From positions 2,552,001 through 2,616,000 of the forward strand of contig NZ_JAWLJU010000002.1 of NCBI RefSeq assembly GCF_037120705.1: a DNA stretch of 64,000 nt, read 5' to 3'. Shown here piece by piece: positions 26,697-36,500 of this stretch (position 1 is the first letter of the stretch; every line of letters begins with the position of its first letter). The notes beneath the pieces are model-generated. The model did not search any database and had not been told where the DNA came from. It was given only the letters and a program-made list of their open reading frames with translations. Source of the DNA: Pseudoalteromonas sp. UG3-2 (lineage in GTDB: Bacteria; Pseudomonadota; Gammaproteobacteria; Enterobacterales; Alteromonadaceae). A program made the position numbers and the translations under genes.

Positions 26697-27572
26697 ATGT
26701 CGTTAATTCGTAAGCTGCTTAGTTTGCTACTTTATACTATCAACACCATTTTTTGGTTTGTGCCTATTTTTATTTGTGGCTTGATCAAGTTATTGCCAAT
26801 TCCATTGCTACAAAAGGCGATGAGCTTGGTCGCTAAGTGGTGCGCCAACAAGTGGGTCGCTTGCAACTCCCTAAGCCAGAACTTAATTGCGCCATACCAA
26901 CTGAATGTATCTGGGCTAGATGAGTTAAAACCAAAAGATTGGTACTTGGTGATCGCCAACCATCAAAGTTGGGTAGACATCCTAGTATTACAACGGGTCT
27001 TTCATAACAAGATCCCGTTTCTGAACTTTTTCTTAAAAAAGGAGCTGCTGTATGTGCCAGTATTAGGCTTGGCTTGGTGGGCGCTAGACTTCCCGTTTAT
27101 GACACGTACCAGCAAATCACAGTTAAAAAAGAACCCGAAATTGCGTGGTAAGGACATCGAAACAACCCGTAAAGCCTGTGAAAAATTCAAAACCATGCCG
27201 GTCAGTATTGTCAACTTTGTTGAGGGAACTCGCTTCACCGAGTACAAGCACAGTAAGCAAAAAAGTCCCTTTAATCACCTGCTAAAGCCTAAAGCGGGGG
27301 GAATTGCGTTTGTAATGCAGGCCATGGGGGAGCAAATCAGCAAGGTAGTGAATGTCACTATCCATTATCCAGAGGGCGTACCAACGTTTGCAGATTTCAT
27401 TGCCGGCAAGGTAAAGTCAGTGAATGTTCAGGTGGAAGTAATGCCGGTCAGTGCAAACTTAATCGGCGATTATAGTAACGACCCTGAGTTTAGGGTTCGC
27501 TTTCAGTCGGAGCTTAATACCTTGTGGCAAGCCAAAGATGCGCAAATTGCGGAGCTTGCCGACAAACAATAG
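26697..27572 (+). CDS. lysophospholipid acyltransferase (PlsC-type, YihG-like)
   Basis: The 291-residue membrane-associated acyltransferase has N-terminal hydrophobic segments (about 8-40), the catalytic block I HQSWVD at 89-94 and the block III FVEGTRF further on. The overall layout matches the YihG/acyltransferase group related to PlsC, acting on lysophosphatidic acid or related acceptors. Start 26697 was chosen because GAGG sits 7 bases upstream. A paralogue lies 15 bases downstream, so tandem duplication is likely. Confidence 0.83.
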   Translation: MSLIRKLLSLLLYTINTIFWFVPIFICGLIKLLPIPLLQKAMSLVAKWCANKWVACNSLSQNLIAPYQLNVSGLDELKPKDWYLVIANHQSWVDILVLQRVFHNKIPFLNFFLKKELLYVPVLGLAWWALDFPFMTRTSKSQLKKNPKLRGKDIETTRKACEKFKTMPVSIVNFVEGTRFTEYKHSKQKSPFNHLLKPKAGGIAFVMQAMGEQISKVVNVTIHYPEGVPTFADFIAGKVKSVNVQVEVMPVSANLIGDYSNDPEFRVRFQSELNTLWQAKDAQIAELADKQ

Positions 27573-27587
27573 TAGAGGGATAGAGTA

Positions 27588-28508
27588 ATGTTAAAGCAAG
27601 TATTACCAAAGTGGTTTTTAGGCCTATCAGCCAGTGCTTGGTTGTTAATGAATACTTTTGTTTGTGGCCTATTGGTGTTGCTATTTGGCATTGTAAAACT
27701 ATTGCTACCGCTTAAGTTTATCTCCACCGCATTGCATTTCTTTTACGGTATGTGGTGTAAAGGCAATTACATCGGGCTTAAGATCGCCTGCGACACTATC
27801 TCGGTTAAGCTACCTAAAGAACTGCAATCGCAGGGGTGGTATTTGCTTATTGCCAATCACCTAAGCTGGTTAGATATTGTGGTACTCAGTGCGTTAGACG
27901 TGTTACCAGCTCCTAAGTTTTTCTTAAAAGATGAATTAAAATACGTGCCATTTATTGGCACTGGCGCGTGGGCGATGGGGATGCCATTTATGAAGCGCGC
28001 TAGCAAAGCACAGATCGCCAAAAATCCTAAACTCAAAGGCATGGACGTGGCGCGAACCAAAGCCAGCTGTCGTAACTTTAAAGACCATCCCACCACTGTA
28101 ATTAATTTTGTTGAGGGCACACGCTACACTAGAAGTAAGCATCATAAGCAGCAAAGTGGCTTTAAACACTTACTAAAACCCAAAGCCGGTGGTGTGGCTT
28201 TTGCTTTAGAAGTGTTGGCAGAGCAGCTTGATGGTATGCTCAATGCAACGCTCGCCTATGATCTTGAAGGTGAGCATATTTGCCGTTCCTTTATGCAAGG
28301 GCGGCTGGCTGCCATTGATGTCAAGCTGGAGTTCCTCGACATGAGCCAAATCCCATTGGGGAACTACCAACAAGACAAAGCCTATCGGGTGCAATTCCAA
28401 GATTTTATTAATCAGCTTTGGCTGCAAAAAGATAGCCAACTTGAAGCCCACCGGTTAGAACAGGCAAGGCCTGAACAGCCGCTAAATGAGGAGCTAGAGC
28501 AACTATGA
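27588..28508 (+). CDS. lysophospholipid acyltransferase paralogue
   Basis: The 306-residue paralogue of the preceding gene has HLSWLD at 91-96, FVEGTRY and FLKDELKYVPFIGTGAWAMGMPFMKR in the same places. RBS AGAGGGA is 10 bases upstream. The end overlaps the start of the MscS gene (ATGA), so the three genes form an operon. Confidence 0.85.
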   Translation: MLKQVLPKWFLGLSASAWLLMNTFVCGLLVLLFGIVKLLLPLKFISTALHFFYGMWCKGNYIGLKIACDTISVKLPKELQSQGWYLLIANHLSWLDIVVLSALDVLPAPKFFLKDELKYVPFIGTGAWAMGMPFMKRASKAQIAKNPKLKGMDVARTKASCRNFKDHPTTVINFVEGTRYTRSKHHKQQSGFKHLLKPKAGGVAFALEVLAEQLDGMLNATLAYDLEGEHICRSFMQGRLAAIDVKLEFLDMSQIPLGNYQQDKAYRVQFQDFINQLWLQKDSQLEAHRLEQARPEQPLNEELEQL

Positions 28509-29731
28509 AGTTTGATCACCTTCATGATGTTGTACAGCCTTGGCTTGAAGCAGTACCCCAAGGCACAGTCATTAGCGCATTGGTAACCAATGGCGTTGCG
28601 GCGCTGGGGTTAATGTTACTTTACTGGGTCGTTCGCCGTTTGGTTTTACCAAATGTTGAGAGTTTATTGACGCGGGTATCACCGCGCAAAATTGGTCACC
28701 TCGGGCCACAACTGAGCAAGTTCAGCGGTCGCTTTGCGCTGGTACTGTGTTTATTGGTTTTCTCGGCTTATCATGAGCGCTTGTTTGTGGCGCCGCAATG
28801 GGTGTTCGGGGTCATTGAAACGTTCGCCTATTTATTGTTGGTGATTGCTGCAGGGTTCTTACTCAGTAGTCTAGTTAACCTTGGCAACGGCGTTTATAAC
28901 CTCTTCCCATTTGCCAAAGAAGTGCCTATACAAGGCATTGTTCAAGTGATTAAGCTGATGATTTTTATTGTTTGTACGATATTAGTTGTCAGTATTTTGG
29001 TGGATAAGTCGCCAACCTATATCTTATCTGGTTTTGGTGCGATTGCGGCAGTGATCATACTGGTGTTCAAAGACACCATTTTAGGTTTGGTTGCCAGTAT
29101 CCAAATTGCGGCGAACCGCCTGGTGACCACCGGTGACTGGATCCAAGTAGATGCCTTTGGGGCAGATGGAGAGGTCATTGATTTGGGGTTGAACACGGTG
29201 AGAGTTCAGAACTGGGATAATACCGTGACGACGATCCCTACCTATATGCTGATCTCCGACTCATTTAAAAATTGGCGCGCCATGCAAGAGTCTGCGGGGC
29301 GACGCATCAAGCGTGCGATACATATCGATTTTACCAGTATTGAACTCTTAGACGAGGATAGAAAAGCACAGCTATACCAGCAGTACTCGTTACTTAGTGA
29401 GCTTGAATCTGTGCCAACAGACATCACTAACCTGGGGCTGTTCCGGCGCTATGCCGAGGCCTATTTAAAACAGCATGAAGCCATCAGTCCAGATTGTTTA
29501 TGCATGGTGAGGGAGCTGGCTCCAACGCACCATGGTTTACCATTGGAATTCTATTGCTTTAGCAGTGATAAACGCTGGGTTTTTTATGAGCATTTGCAGG
29601 CCGATATACTGGATTATATGTTAAGTGTGATGCCAAGCTTTGGCCTCAGACCTTATCAAAGTGTCAGCGACTATTTTGGTGCCCATCGAGTCAAAGTTAA
29701 GGCGTCGGCGAGCAAGATTGAGCAGCAATAA
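28505..29731 (+). CDS. MscS-type mechanosensitive channel (YbdG-like)
   Basis: The 408-residue protein has about five membrane helices in the first 210 residues, the MscS pore helix and beta domain in the middle (GFGAIAAVIILVFKDTILGLVASIQI, then GDWIQVDAFGADGEVIDLGLNTVRVQNWD), and a cytoplasmic C-terminal part. This is the YbdG/MscM layout: small-conductance channels that relieve osmotic pressure. Overlaps the acyltransferase by 4 bases. Confidence 0.9.
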   Translation: MKFDHLHDVVQPWLEAVPQGTVISALVTNGVAALGLMLLYWVVRRLVLPNVESLLTRVSPRKIGHLGPQLSKFSGRFALVLCLLVFSAYHERLFVAPQWVFGVIETFAYLLLVIAAGFLLSSLVNLGNGVYNLFPFAKEVPIQGIVQVIKLMIFIVCTILVVSILVDKSPTYILSGFGAIAAVIILVFKDTILGLVASIQIAANRLVTTGDWIQVDAFGADGEVIDLGLNTVRVQNWDNTVTTIPTYMLISDSFKNWRAMQESAGRRIKRAIHIDFTSIELLDEDRKAQLYQQYSLLSELESVPTDITNLGLFRRYAEAYLKQHEAISPDCLCMVRELAPTHHGLPLEFYCFSSDKRWVFYEHLQADILDYMLSVMPSFGLRPYQSVSDYFGAHRVKVKASASKIEQQ

Positions 29732-29738
29732 ATAAAAG

Positions 29739-29760
29739 CAGAGGCCCGTTTGGGCCTCTT
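29739..29760. terminator. terminator between the MscS gene and chrA
   Basis: GAGGCCC-GTTT-GGGCCTC (29741-29758) with a short T tract on the plus side and TTTTATTTATT on the minus side. Confidence 0.75.
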
Positions 29761-29766
29761 AGCTAG

Positions 29767-30897
29767 TTATAAGTTACCCACCACTAAGCCATATACCACA
29801 AAACCAAGTAAAAGTTGCCAGATGGCCGGCTTGAGCCATTTTAATACCGCAAAGCCTAGTGCCACAGCAACAATATCCGTGACACTGTGCACGGCTGCAA
29901 GCCAGATAGGCTGGTAAAATGCAGCGGCTAAAATCCCCACCACACCGGCATTGAGGGCGGCGCTAATGCTGGCAAATTTCGGCATGGCAATAAGCCGTTG
30001 CCATTGATTGATAAAGGCCCACATCAGCAGTAACCCCGGTAAGAAGATAGCCACCGTAGCAATACTGGCGCCTATCAAGGGATGAGTGTTGTTCACCGTG
30101 GCTCCCAAGAAACTAGCAATAGTAAACATGGGACCTGGGATCGCCTGAGCGGCGGCATAAGCGGTTAAGAAGCTCTCCTGTGGAAGGTTATCTACACTGG
30201 TTTGCAGTAAGGGGAGTACCACATGGCCGCCACCAAACACTAAGGCACCAGCCTGATAAAACTCAGCAAAAATGGCACTTGGTAAACTCAAAAAGGTGAG
30301 TAGAAATAAGGCCGCAAAAAGGCCAAGCACAGCCCAGTTGGTGTTGCCTGAGGTTGAGTGCTGCTCTGAGGGAGCATTGCTAAAAGAGTAAAAATACCCA
30401 GCGATGGCAATGACAATTAGAACACCGAGCTGAGAGCTTAAACTGGGTAACAATAGTAAAGCCAGAGTGGCAAAAAAGGTCACCACTTTGAGTGCTGTGG
30501 TTTTGCAAAAGCTCTTTGCCATGCCTAGTACAGCATCTGCGACGATCACTACCGCAAACAGCTTGAGTCCGTATATGACAGCCAATGCCGAGCCCGATAA
30601 TTGCTCTGCCGTAAGTGCTAGTACGGTCATAATCAAAAAAGAGGGCAGGGTGAAACCTAAAAATGCCGCTAAGCCACCAAGTGCTCCGCCTTTTTCTAGG
30701 CCAATGGCAAAACCCACTTGGCTGGAGCCTGGACCAGGTAAAATTTGTGAAAGGCTAATCATGTTGGCATAACGCTGTGCGCTTAGCCATTGTAAATTAT
30801 CAACAAAGTGCTTCTTGAAGAAGCCTAAGTGCGCAGCTGGGCCACCAAAGCTGGTGCAGCCAAGTAGAAAAAATTGATAAAAAATTCTCAGAAACAT
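29767..30897 (-). CDS. chrA: chromate transporter ChrA
   Basis: The 376-residue protein is a two-domain CHR transporter: TSFGGPAAHLGFF with SQILPGPGSSQVGFAIG in the first half and VFGGGHVVLPLLQ with AAAQAIPGPMFTIASFLG in the second. About 10-12 membrane helices are present. ChrA exports chromate, and homologues can carry related anions such as sulfate. Monocistronic, divergent from the binding protein. Confidence 0.93.
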   Translation of the reverse strand: MFLRIFYQFFLLGCTSFGGPAAHLGFFKKHFVDNLQWLSAQRYANMISLSQILPGPGSSQVGFAIGLEKGGALGGLAAFLGFTLPSFLIMTVLALTAEQLSGSALAVIYGLKLFAVVIVADAVLGMAKSFCKTTALKVVTFFATLALLLLPSLSSQLGVLIVIAIAGYFYSFSNAPSEQHSTSGNTNWAVLGLFAALFLLTFLSLPSAIFAEFYQAGALVFGGGHVVLPLLQTSVDNLPQESFLTAYAAAQAIPGPMFTIASFLGATVNNTHPLIGASIATVAIFLPGLLLMWAFINQWQRLIAMPKFASISAALNAGVVGILAAAFYQPIWLAAVHSVTDIVAVALGFAVLKWLKPAIWQLLLGFVVYGLVVGNL

Positions 30898-30992
30898 AGT
30901 TCACCTTGTGATATCGTTAACCTTATATCCTTACAGTTTTTTATTACAGTATTATGACTTTCTACTATGAAAGCTCAGGTGGGATACAGTTT

Positions 30993-31793
30993 ATGGGCTT
31001 AAAGCTTTTTACATTTATCGCCGTGCTCCTTGTCAGCACCGCGAGTGTAGCAACGGAAATCAATGTTGCTATTGACCATGCACCACCTTACAGCACCGTT
31101 GAAGGGGATACTAAGCCTGAAGGATTAATACTTGATATTCTGGCCAGCATTAATGCCCACAGTAAATCCGGCTTTACCCTTAATCCAGTGCCTTGCCCAT
31201 TTTCTCGTTGCGTTCGGATGTTAGCGCGCGGTGAGGTGGATGTCATGGGAGGCTTAATCAAAACGGCACAACGAAAAAAACTGATAGAGTTTGTCGAGCC
31301 ACCTTATATGACACTCTATTCATCCTTTGTGTTTTACGCCAACCGCGACAGCGATATTCAAGTAGAGAGCTACCAAGACTTATACGCGAAACGCATTGCA
31401 GTGATGCGCGGTGGAGCCTTTTATCCAAAATTTGATGACGACAGACAACTGAATAAAGTACCGGTGTTTAGCGAGCAGATTGCCTTTGACCTATTACTCA
31501 AAGAGCGTGTGGATTTGGTTATTGCCGTGGAAGATACTGCAGAGGTGGCAATGTCCGTGCTACAGCAACCAATCGAGCGGTTGCGGAAAATGAATTACCG
31601 CCATACCCAGCCAATTTATGGTTATATGGCGATGAGCAAAAACTTCCACAAGACCCCATTGGCAAAGAAAATCCGCGCTTCGATGAAACAACTAACGAGC
31701 GCAAAACAGCTAGATGCCATAGTGGCTAAATATCAACTTCCCCCCGTCACAATGGATAATGCTGACACCCCAGCGGGAGAAACTAACCCCTAA
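30993..31793 (+). CDS. periplasmic solute-binding protein-like (SBP family 3)
   Basis: The 266-residue protein has a signal peptide (MGLKLFTFIAVLLVSTASVA) and a family 3 binding fold: INVAIDHAPPYSTVEGDTKPEGLILDIL, CVRMLARGEVDVMGGLIKT and the IAVMRGGAFYP segment. There is no permease next to it, so it is probably an orphan or sensor-like protein. Start 30993 was chosen for the signal peptide; the frame is open to 30954. Ligand unknown; similar in type to the gene at 4093. Confidence 0.75.
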   Translation: MGLKLFTFIAVLLVSTASVATEINVAIDHAPPYSTVEGDTKPEGLILDILASINAHSKSGFTLNPVPCPFSRCVRMLARGEVDVMGGLIKTAQRKKLIEFVEPPYMTLYSSFVFYANRDSDIQVESYQDLYAKRIAVMRGGAFYPKFDDDRQLNKVPVFSEQIAFDLLLKERVDLVIAVEDTAEVAMSVLQQPIERLRKMNYRHTQPIYGYMAMSKNFHKTPLAKKIRASMKQLTSAKQLDAIVAKYQLPPVTMDNADTPAGETNP

Positions 31794-31867
31794 TCCTCAG
31801 ATGCTTCAGCAAGTATTCATACGACGTTGCAACAATAGTATTAACTTTAAATAAATGGATGCGTGTT

Positions 31868-32497
31868 ATGTTGGCAAAAAAAGTATTGATTGGTGCTGCG
31901 GTTGCCGTAGCGTTATCTGGCTGTGAAATGAATAATACTGGCAAAGGGGCTGCCATCGGTGCGGCAGCAGGTGCCGTGCTGGGTAAAGCAACGGGTAATC
32001 ATAAAGATAAACGTTTAGCCATTGGTGCTGCGGTAGGAGCTATTGCTGGCGCCGCGATCGGCAATTATATGGACAAGCAAGAAGCGGCAATGAATCAAGA
32101 GCTTGCGGGCAGTGGGGTGAAAGTAGTGCGAGAAGGCAATGAAATGCGCCTGATCTTACCCTCTAATATTACGTTCGCAACTGAGCAAGCCAGTATTAGC
32201 CCAAACTTTTACAGTACCTTACAAGGGATTGCGAAGGTAATGAAGCAGTACGACAAGACCTACCTCAACATCATTGGTCATACCGACTCCACAGGCACAG
32301 CCAGCTTTAACCAAACCTTGTCAGAGCAGCGAGCTGAGAGCGTAAAACGCTATTTGCTATCGCAGCAAGTATTAGCAGCGCGAATATACGCCGAAGGCAT
32401 GGGGGAGACTCAACCTATCGCCAGTAATGGTACTGAGCAAGGGCGCGCGCAAAACCGCCGTGTTGAAATAAAAATTGTCCCTAACCGCGCTTCATAA
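31868..32497 (+). CDS. OmpA-family lipoprotein (YiaD-like)
   Basis: The 209-residue protein has a lipobox ALSGC, a glycine/alanine-rich glycine-zipper stretch (GKGAAIGAAAGAVLG and AIGAAVGAIAGAAIGNY), and a C-terminal OmpA peptidoglycan-binding domain (NIIGHTDSTGTASFNQTLSEQRAESV and QNRRVEI). It is an outer-membrane lipoprotein anchored to peptidoglycan, YiaD/Pal-like. ATG 31868 was preferred to the in-frame ATG three codons earlier, which is equally possible. Confidence 0.86.
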   Translation: MLAKKVLIGAAVAVALSGCEMNNTGKGAAIGAAAGAVLGKATGNHKDKRLAIGAAVGAIAGAAIGNYMDKQEAAMNQELAGSGVKVVREGNEMRLILPSNITFATEQASISPNFYSTLQGIAKVMKQYDKTYLNIIGHTDSTGTASFNQTLSEQRAESVKRYLLSQQVLAARIYAEGMGETQPIASNGTEQGRAQNRRVEIKIVPNRAS

Positions 32498-32504
32498 TTT
32501 CATA

Positions 32505-32546
32505 TCAGAGTACGAGAGTAAGTGATTACTCTCGTACTCTGTTTTT
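32505..32546 (+). terminator. strong terminator of the OmpA-family gene
   Basis: CAGAGTACGAGAGTAA and TTACTCTCGTACTCTG form a 16-bp perfect stem with a GTGA loop, followed by TTTTT. Confidence 0.95.
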
Positions 32547-32548
32547 AA

Positions 32549-32893
32549 TCAAAAGGTTTCACAAATTACGTCGGCTTTACAAGTAATGACAGTGACGTTG
32601 GTGTAGCCTAGGCGGGTGAGCTGCTCAGCAGCAAATACCGCTCGCCCACCTGCGGCGCAATGCAAATAAATCGGCCTATTGGCATCTTTTTCTATTTCCG
32701 GCAGCTTAAACTCCAATAATCCACGGGGAATATTGACCGCCTCGTTGGCTGCCTTTTGCTGGTGCTCCCCAGGTTCTCTTACATCAATCAGTAGCCCCTG
32801 ATTTTGGGCAATTTCCGCTTTTGCCTGTTTAGCATCGACACAACGTTGATTAGGCTTGACCGTTTTTAATACATCTTGCACTGAATTGAGCAT
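32549..32893 (-). CDS. rhodanese-like sulfurtransferase domain protein
   Basis: The 114-residue single-domain rhodanese has LLIDVREPGEH and the active-site loop HCAAGGRA with catalytic Cys79. It would carry persulfide sulfur. AAGGAG is 7 bases before ATG. It is the second gene after the DUF2892 protein, and the two match the two halves of E. coli YgaP (rhodanese plus membrane part) in split form. Likely in the regulon of the adjacent repressor. Confidence 0.85.
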   Translation of the reverse strand: MLNSVQDVLKTVKPNQRCVDAKQAKAEIAQNQGLLIDVREPGEHQQKAANEAVNIPRGLLEFKLPEIEKDANRPIYLHCAAGGRAVFAAEQLTRLGYTNVTVITCKADVICETF

Positions 32894-32933
32894 GATACTC
32901 TCCTTTTTCTGCTAATTGCTGTTCAGTATGGCA

Positions 32934-33125
32934 TTAGCCTTCTTGAATACCCAACTTTTTCAAAATGGTGATCATGGGGCACCAGCGAGTGAATGCAGAC
33001 TGCACTAGGTTTACACAAATAAAAACACTGAACCAAACCCAGCTAGGATCAACATAGTGGGTTAATAGCAGTGATACTGCAAACATAACGCCTGCTATCA
33101 GGCGCAATAAAGGATGAAGTGTCAT
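32934..33125 (-). CDS. DUF2892 small membrane protein (YgaP membrane part)
   Basis: The 63-residue protein has two membrane helices (about 4-24 and 27-45) and the end FTRWCPMITILKKLGI typical of DUF2892. In E. coli YgaP this region follows a rhodanese domain in one chain; here it is a separate gene 40 bases upstream of the rhodanese gene. GGAG precedes ATG. Its promoter overlaps the repressor operator. Confidence 0.87.
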   Translation of the reverse strand: MTLHPLLRLIAGVMFAVSLLLTHYVDPSWVWFSVFICVNLVQSAFTRWCPMITILKKLGIQEG

Positions 33126-33136
33126 AAGTCGCTCCG

Positions 33137-33187
33137 TAATATTAGTGTTTTCTAATATTAGACTTTGCTAATCTTTTTGTCTATACT
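33137..33187. promoter_or_regulatory. divergent promoters with tandem ArsR-type operator
   Basis: TAATATTAG (33137-33145), N6, CTAATATTA (33152-33160) is a perfect 9-bp inverted repeat. It overlaps a second one, ATTAG-ACTTTG-CTAAT (33157-33172), with the same spacing. A rightward promoter TTAGAC-18-TATACT (33158-33187) and a leftward promoter TAGACA-17-TAATAT (33155-33183) both overlap these repeats. A bound dimer would block both the repressor/RND operon and the DUF2892-rhodanese operon. Confidence 0.72.
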
Positions 33188-33216
33188 TTGTTCTAAAATA
33201 AATCTGAGGAGCCGTT

Positions 33217-33510
33217 ATGGACCTGTCGCAAATGGCTGAGAACGCTGAACAAGCGGAAGCTTTACTGAAATTAATGGCCAACAAAAATCGCCTAATGATT
33301 TTATGCTCACTGCAAAAGCAGGAGCTAAGCGTCAGTGAATTAAATCAGGCCGTGCCCCTAGCACAGTCTGCACTGTCCCAGCATTTGGCGAGTATGAGAA
33401 AGGCAGACATAGTGACCACGCGGCGCGAGGGAGCCACCATTTACTATCGTGTCAGTGATCCCAAAGTCGCGCTATTACTGGAAAGCTTATATCAATTATT
33501 TTGTGCTTAA
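33217..33510 (+). CDS. ArsR-family repressor, SqrR/BigR/YgaV type (sulfide-responsive)
   Basis: The 97-residue winged-helix protein has SALSQHLASMRKADIVTTRREG as recognition helix and wing. It lacks a metal site but has two cysteines, Cys30 (in NRLMILCSL) and Cys96 (in QLFCA), 66 residues apart. This is the spacing of the C41/C107 pair that senses sulfane sulfur in SqrR. With the split YgaP-like neighbours, a role as persulfide-responsive repressor is strongly suggested. Its promoter region contains the operators at 33137-33172. Confidence 0.85.
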   Translation: MDLSQMAENAEQAEALLKLMANKNRLMILCSLQKQELSVSELNQAVPLAQSALSQHLASMRKADIVTTRREGATIYYRVSDPKVALLLESLYQLFCA

Positions 33511-33533
33511 GAGCAAATAGGTAAAGAGTGGTT

Positions 33534-36500
33534 ATGGAAAAAGTAGATAGTGCCATTAAACGCAGTTTACAGGGGAGCATACCTGTTATGCTCTTCCTTG
33601 TTGCTGTGGTGGTAGGAATTTTTGCGCTGCAAATGACACCTCGTGAGGAAGAGCCACAAATAGTGGTGCCTATGCTCGATATTCACGTTGCAGTGCCCAA
33701 CACCGCTGCGCCTGAAGTGGCGCGTTTGGTGACGACTCCATTGGAAAAGTTATTGCTGCAAATACCCGGAGTGGAGCATGTGTACTCTACCACGCAAACC
33801 GGTGGTGCGGTCGTCACTCTGCGCTTCCATGTGGGAGAAGACCGCGAGAAAGCCATCCTCAACACGTACACTAAACTGTATGCGAACCAACATCAGATGC
33901 CGGGATTAGTAAAGGGTTGGCAAGTTCGGCCTATTGAAGTGGATGATGTGCCGATATTGATGCTAGGGCTCAGTAGCGAGGATCCTGAGCGCTATAGTGA
34001 TTATGAACTCACACGCTTTGCCCAAGAACTATCTATAGAGTTACAGACCATTGCCGACACCAACGAAGTGACGGTGATCTCAGGCCGAACTCGTGCACTG
34101 CGAGTTGAGTTGAATTTAACCGCATTAGCCGCGCATCAAACCACCCCTATGGATATCCTCAGCGCCATTCAAGCATCAAATCAAGTCGAGCAGGTGGGCC
34201 AAGTTGTCGCAGGAAGTCAGGCAATCCGTTTTGAATCTGGCGATGTGCTACGGAATAAAACGGCACTTGAGCAGTTAGTGGTGAATGTCATTAATGGTCA
34301 GAGTGTCTACTTAAAAGACGTTGCTACTATTATCGATGGCCCAACGGAAGCCACCAGTTATCAGTGGTTAGCAAGCCAAGGTAAGCAACAAAATGCCCCT
34401 ATGGTCACGCTCAGTATCGCGAAACAAAAAGGCAGTAATGCAGTGACGGTGGCAGAGCAAAGTTTGGCGCTCATGAGCGAGTTGCAGCAACAACTCTTGC
34501 CGCCTGAGGTGAAGGTGACGGTGCTACGTAACTACGGTGATACCGCCGATGACAAAGTCAATAACCTGACCTCAAGTCTGGCATTTGCGGTGTTTACTGT
34601 GGTGGTCTTTGTCGGTGTCTTTTTAGGCTGGCGCCCAGCGCTGGTGGTGGGCCTTGCCGTGCCCATTTGTTATGGCATTACCCTAGGGCTGGATTTTGCT
34701 TTTGGCTATACCATTAATCGCGTTACCTTATTTGCTTTGATCCTCTCTCTTGGGTTGCTGGTGGACGATCCCATCACAGGTATCGATAACATTAGCCGCT
34801 TTATTCATAACAGCGATGATGACGACAAAGACAGCAGCATCATTGCTGCAATGAGCGAGATAAAGTCAGCGCTGTTAATGTCGACCCTAACCATTGTTAT
34901 GGCCTTCATTCCTCTGGCTTTTATCACCGGCATGATGGGCCCCTATATGGCGCCAATGGCATTCAATGTGCCAGTCAGTGTGATTGCCTCCACCTTAGTG
35001 GCTTTTTTAGTCACGCCGTGGCTCGCGAAAAAGCTAATAAAAAAGCAAGTGATGCCTGTGCAGCAAAGCCCCAGTCAGTCTCTATATGGGCGTATTATGC
35101 TGCCGATTTTATCGCGGCCAAAACGAGCGAAATGGGTATTATGGGGGGTACTTGGGCTGTTTGTAGCAAGTGCCAGCCTGCCGGTTTTTCGTGCCGTGCC
35201 ACTTAAGTTACTACCATTTGATAATAAAAGCGAAGTGCAGGTACTGATTGATATGCCTGAGGGTACTAGCTTAGAAACCACTGCGGCAATGACGCGCAAG
35301 GTACAAGATATTGTTTGGTCTGTGGCAGAAGTTACGGATGTTGCCGCGTACGTTGGTAAACCTTCAAGCATGGACTTTAATGGCATGGTAAGGGGATACT
35401 ATCGACGCTATGGCAGTCACTTGGCTGAGTTACGAGTATTGCTTGTGGATAAAGCTGAGCGTGAACACCAATCACACGCGGTTGTCATGCGCTTGCGTGA
35501 AAAGTTGCAGCATCTGAATCAGCCATTGACCCGCATTAAAGTCGTTGAAGTGCCGCCGGGCCCTCCCGTTTTGAGCACCCTTGCTGCAGAGGTGTATGCC
35601 GATCCTTTTGTACCTCGAGAGCAACAACAATTGGCAGCACAGCAGTTAGCTGAACGCCTAAAGCGCGAACCACATGTGGTTGAAGTCGATACCTCGATGG
35701 CACAGCCGACCGTGTTACAGCGCTTTGTGGTGGATAAGCACAAAGCCGCGTTATCTGGCGTCGCTACTCAAGATGTTAACCAGGCGCTCAACATTGCCAG
35801 CAGTGGCGTGCAGGCCGGGTATTTATACGTGGAAAACGAAGCCGCGCCAGTGCCTTTGCAGCTAATGGTGAGTTATCAAGACCGCAATCAATGGCAGAAC
35901 CTATTAGCGCTGCAGGTGCGTGGTCGTCAAGAGTTGGCTAAAACCACGCAAGCGTATGGCTTAGAACAAGCAGCCCAGCCTTTGGTTGCTATTGCTGAGT
36001 TGGGTGAGTTGACCACCATTGCCAGCGCTCCCATTATCCACCGCAAGGATCTCAAAGAAGTGATTTATGTCTTTGCAGAGCTCAATGGTCGTACTCCAGC
36101 TGCCGTTATCGCTGATGTGGTGGCAGATGAAAATGGTCATAACGAGCAGACACACTGGTCGCAACGCACCTTCTTAAATAGTGGTGGTGGCCAGAGCTGG
36201 TCTATGCCTGAGGGAACCGAGTATACCTTTACCGGTGAAGGGGAGTGGCGCATTACCATTGATGTATTCCGTGATATGGGCATTGCTTTTGCTTTCGCGC
36301 TGGCGGCCATTTTTGTCATTTTACGATTGCAAACGGCATCTAGCAGCTTGTCGCTGATTATTATGTCGGCTATTCCATTAACGATGATAGGGATTATGCC
36401 GGGCTTTTGGTTATTGAATCAGTTTGGTGAGCGGGTCATCGCCGGCGCGCCCGAGCCGGTATTATTTACCGCTACGGCAATGATAGGGATGATAGCGCTG

